DNA from: Clostridia bacterium
GTDB taxonomy: Bacteria; Bacillota; Clostridia; Oscillospirales; CAG-272
Direction of reading: 5' to 3'
Length of the DNA stretch: 37,663 bases
Assembly: GCA_017935065.1 (NCBI GenBank)
Contig: JAGBIF010000047.1
Coordinates: 1 to 37,663, forward strand
The position numbers and the translations under genes are program-made. Positions 18,005 through 27,000 of this stretch are shown here, in pieces; position 1 is the first letter of the stretch, and the number at the start of each line of letters is the position of its first letter. Below the pieces are notes generated by a model. That model searched no databases. It saw only the letters and a list, made by a program, of their open reading frames with translations, and was not told where the DNA came from.

Positions 18005-19608
18005 AAAGACTGATCTCAATTATTCTTTTGCTGTCTGTAATGCTCGGGCTTACCTCGTGCCACGGAAGGCTAAAGACAAATACTCAATCCGAGCGCACCG
18101 ACTATTCAAGGGCGCTCACCGATTACGAGCTTCCTGACACACTCGACGAAAATAAAACCTACAGAATAACCTTCCTCGCAAAGAGCGACAGCAACGAGGT
18201 GCAGACGGGAATTTACGAGCGAGCTATAAGGGAATTTGAGGCGCTGTACCCGAATATCGAGGTGAAGCTCTCGGTAGATAACGATTATTCGCGTATATAC
18301 CAGACGGTAATTACGAATATTCCGACCGACACCACGCCGAACGTATGTATAAGCTATCCCGACCACGTTGCGACCTATCTTACGGGTGATAAAACGGTGG
18401 TACCTCTTGACACGCTCTTTACCGATGAGAGGTTCGGTCTTGGCGGCAGCGAGGTGAGGTTTGACGCGCCAAAAAGAGATGAGCTGACACAGAAATATCT
18501 TGACGAATGCAGGATAAACGGCAGATACTACGCGATGCCCTTTATGCGCTCAAGCGAGGCGTGCTATATCAACGAGGACCTTGTTCGTGCGCTCGGATAT
18601 ACGGTGCCCGAGGTGCTGACCTGGGATTTCATCTTTGAGGTGAGCAGGGCGGCGACTGCCAAAAACGATGACGGTACGTTTGTTGCCAACGGACAGTCTG
18701 TTTTGCTACCTTTTATTTACAAATCAACCGATAATATGATGATTCAGATGATGAATCAGCTTGACGCGCCTTACTCAAACGATGAGGGTGACGTGCTTCT
18801 TTTTAACGATACCGCAAGAGATATTATGACCGACCTCTTCCCGTATGCCGACGAGGGAGCCTTCACCACCTTCAAGATAGTATCCTACCCCGGAAATTAC
18901 TTCAACCGCGGACAGTGTATATTCGCCATAGACTCAACCGCGGGAGCTACCTGGATAGGCTCTGATGCGCCAAGCTCGGATATACCTAAAGAGGATTTCG
19001 TAAGATTTAATACCGTAGTGCGTCCCGTGCCTCAGTACGATACCGAGAATATCAGTATGATATCGCAGGGCCCGTCAATCTGCCTTTTCAACAAAAAGGA
19101 TAAGGGCGAGGTGCTTGCATCCTGGCTCTTTATGCAGTACCTTCTTACCGACGGTGTGCAGATTCCCTACTCGACCACCGAGGGTTACGTCCCCGTTACC
19201 GACAAGGCGGTGCAGAGTGCCGAATATAGAGATTATCTCTCGCGTGCGGGTGAGGACAACGAGCTTCATTATAAGGTCAAGCTTGATGCGGTAAAAATGC
19301 TTATTGAAAATACCGAAAACACCTTTGTAACACCCGTATTCAACGGCTCTGCCAATCTGAGAAATGCGGCGGGACAGCTCATTGAGGAGGTCTGCCGAGC
19401 CTCGCTTTCGGGTAAGGAGGTGGACGGCAGGTATGCCGAGTCTCTCTTCCGTAATATAAGAACGCTCTACCGTCTTGAGCGCGAGGTTGAAGGTATTCCC
19501 GCGGGCTCGGTTGCTCTTATCGCGGGTATAGCCTGTGTGAACCTGTCCTTGCTTGGATTTTTCGTCTATAAGTGGATAAAAAAGCGAAAACTTCAAAAAA
19601 AGTCTTGA
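18001..19608 (+). CDS. ABC sugar-binding lipoprotein with extra C-terminal membrane helix
   Basis: A 535-residue extracellular solute-binding protein of the family-1 (MalE/UgpB-like) type. The frame is open further upstream, but ATG 18001 has GAGAGGAGG before it and begins a lipoprotein signal (MKRLISIILLLSVMLGLTSC, Cys20). Binding-protein features include ITFLAKSD, an E-A-L-Y-P-N-I-E-V strand and YYAMPFMRSSEACYINEDL, the usual open-closed hinge region. At ~535 residues it is longer than the typical 430. The surplus includes a hydrophobic helix at about 502-523 followed by KWIKKRKLQKK, a positive-inside membrane anchor. So the protein seems tethered at both ends. The cognate sugar is not readable. 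Its stop overlaps the -35 box of the next promoter. Confidence 0.9.
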   Translation: MKRLISIILLLSVMLGLTSCHGRLKTNTQSERTDYSRALTDYELPDTLDENKTYRITFLAKSDSNEVQTGIYERAIREFEALYPNIEVKLSVDNDYSRIYQTVITNIPTDTTPNVCISYPDHVATYLTGDKTVVPLDTLFTDERFGLGGSEVRFDAPKRDELTQKYLDECRINGRYYAMPFMRSSEACYINEDLVRALGYTVPEVLTWDFIFEVSRAATAKNDDGTFVANGQSVLLPFIYKSTDNMMIQMMNQLDAPYSNDEGDVLLFNDTARDIMTDLFPYADEGAFTTFKIVSYPGNYFNRGQCIFAIDSTAGATWIGSDAPSSDIPKEDFVRFNTVVRPVPQYDTENISMISQGPSICLFNKKDKGEVLASWLFMQYLLTDGVQIPYSTTEGYVPVTDKAVQSAEYRDYLSRAGEDNELHYKVKLDAVKMLIENTENTFVTPVFNGSANLRNAAGQLIEEVCRASLSGKEVDGRYAESLFRNIRTLYRLEREVEGIPAGSVALIAGIACVNLSLLGFFVYKWIKKRKLQKKS

Positions 19609-19632
19609 CATAACGGCTTCAAGGTGTATAAT
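19605..19632 (+). promoter_or_regulatory. Consensus sigma-A promoter of the OB-fold lipoprotein gene
   Basis: A perfect TTGACA (19605-19610) overlaps the stop codon of the binding-protein gene. A 16-base spacer and a perfect TATAAT (19627-19632) follow. The start codon is about 43 bases after the expected start site, behind AAAAGGAG. Confidence 0.85.
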
Positions 19633-19681
19633 TAAATAAAAGCAAAATTAAATAAAAACAAAACAAAAAGGAGATTTCAAA

Positions 19682-20374
19682 ATGAAAAGAATTCTTTCGC
19701 TTCTTCTCCTCGTTGCTCTTTGCCTTTGCGCTACCGCGTGCTCGGGCGTTATGAGCTACGACGAGTACGTAAAGGCACCTCTTGAGAGCGAGGTTACGAT
19801 TGAGACCTACGTTCAGGCACACCAGAGCTGGTGGCAGGATAAGGTTACCGTTTATACCCAGGATAAGAACGGCGGCTACTTCCTCTATGAGCTTCAGTGC
19901 TCCGAGGAGGACGCGGCAAAGCTCGTTCCCGGTCAGAAGATCAGAGTAACGGGTAAGAAGACCGCATACGCAGGCGAGGTTGAGATCCTCGGCGGAACCT
20001 TCGAGTTCATTGACGGTGATACCTACATCGCAGATGCAAAGGACCTTACCGCAAAGCTCGGCACCGATGAGCTTTACGATTACCTCAACCAGAAGGCTAT
20101 CTTCAAGAATCTTACCGTTGTTTCTATTGATTACCAGAACGGCGCAAGAGGCTCTGATATCTACGTAAAGGTTTCAAACGGCACTGCTGAATTCAGCTTC
20201 TGCGTTGAGAGCTATCTCACCTCTCCCACCTCCGAGACCTACCTCGCGGTAGAGGCACTCGCCGAGGGCGATAAGGTTGATATAGAGGGCTTCGTTTACT
20301 ACTGGTCGAGCGATGATACCATTGACGCCTCCGACGTCAACGTTCACATCACCGCAGTAAGCGAGAAAATCTAA
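19682..20374 (+). CDS. Lipoprotein with two OB-fold-like units
   Basis: A 230-residue protein with a lipoprotein signal (MKRILSLLLLVALCLCATAC, Cys20). The mature part looks like two similar beta-barrel units: about 40-125 (VTIETYVQ ... LVPGQKIRVTGKK) and 132-228 (IFKNLTVVSID ... LAEGDKVDIEGFVYYW). The strand order and the 'G-x-K-(I/V)-x-(I/V)-x-G' element suggest an OB fold, like bacterial surface lipoproteins formerly grouped near nucleic-acid-binding OB domains. The ligand is unknown. Codon choice is notably uniform (GTT, GAG, AAG, CTC), and with the perfect promoter and strong ribosome binding site this suggests high expression. It sits after the CUT1 operon but has its own promoter. Confidence 0.75.
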   Translation: MKRILSLLLLVALCLCATACSGVMSYDEYVKAPLESEVTIETYVQAHQSWWQDKVTVYTQDKNGGYFLYELQCSEEDAAKLVPGQKIRVTGKKTAYAGEVEILGGTFEFIDGDTYIADAKDLTAKLGTDELYDYLNQKAIFKNLTVVSIDYQNGARGSDIYVKVSNGTAEFSFCVESYLTSPTSETYLAVEALAEGDKVDIEGFVYYWSSDDTIDASDVNVHITAVSEKI

Positions 20375-20400
20375 TATAAAACCGATTTAATTTATAATCA

Positions 20401-20450
20401 AAGGACTGCTTCAAGCGCATTTTCGCACTTGAAGCAGTCCTTTTTATTAT
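20401..20450 (+). terminator. Strong rho-independent terminator
   Basis: A perfect 15-bp stem (20401-20415 with 20428-20442) is followed by TTTTTATTATC. It ends the lipoprotein transcript. The convergent XRE gene stops at 20455, five bases away. Confidence 0.9.
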
Positions 20451-20454
20451 CTTT

Positions 20455-20766
20455 TTACTTTATCAATATATCGGCAATCGCCTTGAAGGTCGGATTGTTG
20501 CTGTACGCCGAGATGATTTCGCTTTTCCTGCTGTGCGGCTTGGTCCCGCCCTCATAAAGAGGCCTCGGCTCGTCAATAAGCCCCGCCAGGTAGTCTATAG
20601 ATACGTTATAATACTCGGCAAGTTTTTTGTAATGGCGGATAGGAAGCTCCACCTGCCCAAGCTCGTATCTGGAATAATATTGCTGTGATATATTCAAAAC
20701 CTCGGCAATTTCCTTCTGGTCCTTGTCGCTGTCCTCCCGTATATCCTTAAGCCTTAAATGAGACAT
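20455..20766 (-). CDS. XRE-family HTH transcription regulator
   Basis: A 103-residue DNA-binding protein. Residues about 5-62 form a Cro/C1-type helix-turn-helix: LKDIREDSDKDQKEIAEVL, then ISQQYYSRYELGQVELP (recognition helix) and YKKLAEYYNVSIDYLAGL, the standard end of the fold. The short C-terminal tail has no recognisable ligand or dimer domain. GGAGG eight bases before ATG supports the start. It is transcribed away from the giant membrane-protein gene, and their promoters overlap (20830-20885). It is therefore the best candidate repressor or activator of that gene and of itself. It may also control the twin promoter at 27913. Confidence 0.9.
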   Translation of the reverse strand: MSHLRLKDIREDSDKDQKEIAEVLNISQQYYSRYELGQVELPIRHYKKLAEYYNVSIDYLAGLIDEPRPLYEGGTKPHSRKSEIISAYSNNPTFKAIADILIK

Positions 20767-20829
20767 TGTACTACCTCCACCCTAACTCTCAAAAAGGCAA
20801 CCCGCCCCCGAGAATTAATTTTTGAAAAT

Positions 20830-20838
20830 ATTCTAGCA
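20830..20838 (-). promoter_or_regulatory. Candidate extended -10 promoter of the XRE gene
   Basis: On the minus strand TGC precedes TAGAAT (20830-20835), with no good -35. The place a -35 should occupy overlaps the -35 of the divergent promoter, so a single bound regulator could affect both. Confidence 0.45.
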
Positions 20839-20856
20839 TACATTATTTATTATGTA

Positions 20857-20885
20857 TTGACAAAACAATATATATTATGTATAAT
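20857..20885 (+). promoter_or_regulatory. Consensus promoter P1 of the giant membrane-protein gene, with ATTATGTA sites
   Basis: Perfect TTGACA (20857-20862), a 17-base spacer and perfect TATAAT (20880-20885). The -10 lies in an ATTAT-GT-ATAAT dyad. ATTATGTA or its complement recurs three times between 20848 and 20905, a plausible operator array for the divergent XRE protein. The leader is about 160 bases. It holds a weak GCATT/AATGC hairpin (20938-20952) and a T-run (20961-20967) that might attenuate transcription. Confidence 0.75.
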
Positions 20886-21053
20886 AATAAATATGTACAT
20901 AATATAATAGCCAACTAGAACCAATAATTCGGTAACCGCATTGAAAAAATGCAAATGTTCTTTTTTTGATACAAAGCAGTCAATGCTATTGAATGATATT
21001 ACATGAGATGGTAAGATTGATTAAAAAGGAAAAATTGATAAAAGGAGATTTTG

Positions 21054-24000
21054 ATGATGTTTGAGAAGCTAGGGGCGTTTTTTGCAGGATTCTTAGGTGA
21101 AAATTGGAAAGAGAGCATTGGTACAGAGCTTGCTGCAGATCCGCTTGAATTCTTGTTGGCCCTGTCTATTAAGCTCCCGTTTAAAGCAATAAAAGGCATC
21201 AAGACGGGCAAAAAATATTCTGCAATCTATAATGAGGTTAACAAGGCTCTTATTGCGCTTGATGCAATAGAGCATGGACTTTTTGAAAAAATTCTTGAAG
21301 AGCTTAACGACAATCAGGTTTTTAAGTCTGATAGAGTTTTTTTTGAAAAGATTAAGAGCTTCTTTTCTAAAGAAAAGGGAAGAGCTAATGCCGCTGATGT
21401 CAATAGGACATTGTTAAATTCGCTTGACTTTAATGTTGGCGGAATCCTTGAGCTTGAGTGCGTTAAAAATTTAGATGGTGGCAAGAAAAATGCAATCAAA
21501 GACGCATTTGAGAAGTTTAGAAAGCTCTTGACCGAGCTTCATAACAACATGCTCAACAATGACTCTCGTATGCTTATAAATGTTATCGATTACAGAATTG
21601 GTGACACCGTTGAGTACAGGGTAAGAAGCCTGATGGAAGAGTTCTTCTATTCACCTATTGAGAACGGTTATGAGCCTGTAACCGAATGCCCTATATGCGG
21701 AAGACCTACGCTCAAAGGCGCAAGCGGTGAGACTGTTGAATGCGAGGCTTGTCATCATACATATGCCTTAAAAAAGAGGGGGCTCTCCGAAAACGGCGGT
21801 GCTCTTAATAAGCTGATTGCAAAAAAGCTTGATGACATTGAGCAGTCTATATCAAGGCTCGGCGGAGAAGTTGCAGAAGGCTTTTCACGTGTGGAGAGCA
21901 TGATTGAAAAGCTCCCTGAAGAAAACGCCAAAGCATTAATTGGAGCTCTTAACGAATTAGGCGTTTTGAGGTCCGATAAGGAAACCGTGGACACCTGGCT
22001 ATGGCGAATCTACTCGATTGTTTTGCATATAGAATGCAATTCGTTTAATGACGTCAAAGAAGACGATATCACCCTGGCTAGGAAGTATGTAACAGTTGTA
22101 AGCGCCGAGCTGATAAAAAATGGAGATAAAAACTCAGTAAAAGAGGATTTTATTAAACCTTGGGGAAAGGCATCAAAAAAATATGAGCGTTACCTCAAGC
22201 GCAGAGCCGCAGGCGATAAAATAATGGCGCCGCTTAAAAGACTTTGGGCGAAGGTTAAGAAACACCCGTGGATTTCATTTGGAACGGTTATCACGATTTT
22301 TGCGGTCGTTGCTGTAACGATAGCTACCATCTTTTCCCCCGCAACTCTTATTGATCCCGAAACAGGTATAGCGATGGACGCGTCTTACCACGATAAGACG
22401 AAGGAAATGGCTGCCGTTGAGGCGGTTGCAGAAACGTATGCGCTTGACTCCATTGCTAAAACCCATGGTATCAGTGATATCTCGCAGATTGATACGCGTG
22501 CGTTTGATATAACCCTCTCCGACAGCACGTCTCCCGAGGTGCAGCCTAAGGCGGAAATTACTATTTCTATCCCACTTACCGAGTATGAGCTTACCGCGAA
22601 GGAAAACATACGCGTGTTCCATCAGGGAAGCACCTCTGCGGAATTTATCGAGTCGCGTATAGTCGGAGACAAGGTTGAGTTCAAGACCGACCACCTCTCG
22701 GTATATATCGTTGCGGTAGTTCCGTACGACGTTGAATTTGTTTCGGGTGGCGAGGTTATCCTTAAGGATGCCAAGCTTCACGGAAATCATATTGATGTAC
22801 CTGCCGCCGAGCTTACAGGACACTCTTTCATTTGCTGGAAGGCAACAAAGGCTGACGGCAGCACGGTAAAGCTCACTCCCGACACGAAAAGAGCATATAT
22901 CACAGAAAATGTAAAGTTTATTGCGCATTATGCGCCCGAAAGCTATACGCTTAACATCTCATCCGATGGCATTTCGACGGCAGGATCGGTAATCCTTACC
23001 TACGGTGAGGAGTATACTCTTCCCGAAAACCTGCTTGCTAAAACGGGCTATACCGTACGCAATATCAGCATAGCGGATATCCCTATAAGCAGCAGCGGCG
23101 TATGGAATATCGACGTTGATACCGTTCCTGAAATTCAGAGATACATCTATGCGCCTATGTCGGCGAATGAGTATAAGGTTCTGTTTGATCTGAATATTCC
23201 CGAGATTTCAGGCGCGAGCTATAATGGCACAGTAGAGAGCCTTGAGTGCTTCTACGACGGCGAGTATGCTCTGTCGAAGTGCCCTATTGATATTGACGGC
23301 TGGAAGCAAGTCGGCTGGTGTCTTTCCTCTGACGGCAGTGGTACCGTATATACGGTAGGCTCAAAAATTGAAAACCTGACTGCCAAAGACGGTGGCGAGG
23401 TGCTACTCTTTGCCAAGTGGGTGCAGAATAACTACACCGTACACTTTGATTCAAATAAGCCTGCCGGCGCTTCATCCGAAATTACAGGTACGATGGCAGA
23501 TATGATGCTTAACTATGATGCGGATGCTACGCCTCTTACAAAGAACGCCTTCGCGCTCACAGGTTGGACCTTCCAAGGCTGGAGCACCTCAAGGGATGGA
23601 GAGGTCGTATACAGCGACGGCGCATCGGTGAAGAATCTTGCCACCGATGGCAGTATAACCCTCTTCGCAAAATGGCAGGTGAACAGCTATGAGGTTATAT
23701 TCAATAAGAATAAGCCGACGCATGCGAGCCACGAGGTAAGCGGTACTATGCCTTCGGTTGTACATACCTACGATTCAGCTTCTTCCTATACCATTCCCGA
23801 ATGCATATATTCTCTCGCAGGCTGGAGCTTTATCGGATGGAGTACAACAGCCAGCGGAGATGTAGTGTATACTGATACACAGAGCGTTAAGAATCTCGCA
23901 ATAGGCGGTAATATTACTCTTTACGCAAAATGGCGCGCAAATACCTATAAGGTGAATTTTAATAAAAACAAGCCGATAAATGCCAGCGACGAGGTTGACG

Positions 24001-27000
24001 GCTCAATGCCGCAGGCATCTCTTATCTACGATTCGGAGACTTCTTACACGTTGCCTGAGTCTGCATATTCCCTCACAGGATGGCGTTTTATCGGGTGGAG
24101 CACCGCGGCGGACGGTGATGTGGTATATGCAGATACACAGAGCGTTAAGAATCTTACTGTCTCTGACAGTATTACTCTTTATGCGAGGTGGCAAGCGAAT
24201 ACTTATCGCGTAGAATTTATGTCTAATAAGCCTGCCGGTGCTACTCACGATGTGACAGGTATAACCAGGGCCATTACTCTTACCTATGACAGTGCTGAGT
24301 CGTTGCCTTCATGCACGTTTGAGCTTGAGGGATATAGCTTTGATGGCTGGAGCACTAAGTCCAACGGTAGCGAAGTGTTATATATCAATGAGCAAACGCT
24401 TGTTAACCTGACCCCTGTTAACGGAGATGTTGTGGTGCTCTACGCAACATGGAGCGAGTGCCTTTACAGCATCAGATTCGATAAAAACACTCCTACGAAT
24501 GCAAGCAGTCGAGTAAGCGGCAGCATGCGGCAAATCTCCTGCAACACTATTGACAATTTCAATTTACCAAGCTGCGAGTATACTCTTGCGGGATGGAGCT
24601 TTGTTGAGTGGAACACCTTACCAGACGGATCAGGTGACGGTTATCTTGACTGTGCGGAAATCATTGCAAACGGCTTTGCACAGGAGGGTGATACCGTTTG
24701 TCTATATGCAATATGGCAGAGAAACACCTATACTGTAAAATTCAATTCTAATAAGCCCGTCTTAGCAAGCGGTGAGGTAAGTGGCGTTATACCTGCCGTA
24801 GAGCATACTTATGATAATGAGAGCTTCTATGCGCTTCCCGAGTGCGGCTTTACGCTTACGGGATGGAGCTTTATCGGCTGGAGCACTTCAGCAAGTGGTG
24901 AGGTTATATACACCGATGGGTACAGTGTTAAGAATCTTGCAACAGATGGTGATGTTACACTTTACGCAAAGTGGCAGGCAAATTCCTATTCTATAATTTT
25001 CAATTCCAACAGACCGTCACTTGCGAGTGAGGATGTTTTAAAACAAATCAGTCCAATTAACGCAAGATATGATAGCACGCTCGATCTTCCTAAAGGCTAC
25101 AGCATAAAGGGCTGGACATTCCTTGGATGGGCGACATCGGCAGATGGCGGCGTTGCATACGATGACGAGCAGAGTGTTAAGAATCTTGTAACGGGCGGTA
25201 GCATTACGCTATATGCAAAATGGAGTGCAAACACCTATACTGTCAAGTTTAACGCAAACAAGCCTGACCTTGCAGGCAAAGAGGTCGAAGGACATCTCGC
25301 AAGCGTTATCCATACCTATGATTCCGAGTCCGCATATGCTCTGCCTCAAAATGGCTACTCACTTGTAGGTTGGGAATTCCTTGGATGGGCAACAAGCAAG
25401 GATGGTGAGGTAGCATATTCCGATATGCAGAGCGTTAAGAATCTTGTAACAAGCGGTAGTATTACGCTTTATGCCAAATGGCGTGCAAATATCTATACGG
25501 TGACGTTTGATAAGAACGAGCCCGCCAATGCTAGCGGTAATGCGGAGGGAGGTATGCTGCAGGTATCACAGCTTTATGATTCCGATACTCTCTATATATT
25601 GCCAAAATGTGCCTATTCTCTTAACGGATGGAGCTTCCGCGGCTGGGCAACGAGCGCCGACGGAGACGTTGTATATACCGATATGCAAAGTGTTAAGAAT
25701 CTTGCGACAAGCGGCAACGTTACTCTTTATGCAAGATGGCGCGCAAATACCTATACAGTAATTTTTGACTCCAACAAGCCCTCTTGTGCGAGTGGTGAAA
25801 TTTCAGGACAGGTGAATCCTGTAACGGTTGAATACGATAAGAAGTTCGCTCTCTCCACGGGATACAGCCTCATGGGCTGGAGCTTTGTCGGATGGGCGAC
25901 ATCCAAGGATGGCGTGCCGGAATACGATAGCATGCAGAGCGTCGATAATCTGACAAGCGGGGGTAGTGTTACCCTTTATGCCAAATGGCAGGCGAATACT
26001 TACACGGTTTATTTTGATGCTAATAAGCCCAGCAGTGCAAGCGGTGAGATCGTAGGTGCTGTTGAGCCCGTGGTGCATACTTACGATCCCGAGGTTCCTT
26101 ATACGCTGGAAAAATGCAGATTAACTCTTAATGGCTGGAGCTTCCGCGGTTGGAGCAACTCAAAGACTGGGTGGCCGATTTACTCGGATGAGGCAAGCGT
26201 CAAAAATCTCGGAAGCATAGGTAGCGTTACGCTTTACGCAATATGGGAGCAAAACAAATATACGGTTGAATTTGAGGCAAACAAGCCCGAGTCCTCCGAA
26301 TATGAAGTTGAGGGCGACATGCCGGATATGCAGCTTTCCTATGATGACGCAGCATCGGATAGCGGAATTATAGGTGAGAACGGATATTCGCTCCCAGGTT
26401 GGAATTTCCTTGGCTGGAGTAGCTCTCCAACAGGAGCCGTAGCATACAGACAGAGCGATATCTTACACAATCTTACTGCGGAAAATGATGGGGCTATAAA
26501 GCTTTATGCAGTTTGGGCAGTAGATCCCTATACGGTAGGCAAGTATGTTTCAAACGGTGCCGTTGTTAAGGATACCGACGGAACTAATTCCTATACAGTC
26601 TACAACCGTATTGAACAGACCCCGAGGCTTGAATGCACCGGAAAGGTAATCGTTGATTGGTCCTCCTGCACGGCGGGTGATCATAGCTACAAAAATGCGG
26701 TTAATTCCACAGGCTCAAGATACGGTGGAGGCAGCGACGATCTTGATATCGTTTATGGCGTGACCGAGGTATTCTTTATAGGAAACCCTGTGGCGACCTA
26801 TACCGATTTACGTATCGTTACTTATAATTTCCTCATGGATTCCACTCTTACTCTTCATCTTAAGAATATGAATATTTCCGCAACCAAGAGACCGATTGAT
26901 TCATGGTATGTGGATTCCGAAAAGGATATCGGCATGTATCTGACTATTGACTGCATAGGAAATAGCAGCATCACCGCAACGGGCGACGGAGCGCCTGCGA

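Noticed and set aside
20938-20967. Possible attenuator hairpin and T-run in the giant gene leader
   Set aside because: The stem is only five base pairs and separated from the T-run by eight bases; too weak to call a terminator.
23167-26520. Regular ~258-base repeats considered as a CRISPR-like or satellite array
   Set aside because: The periodicity is explained by protein B-repeats in one open frame; there are no short identical repeats with unique spacers.
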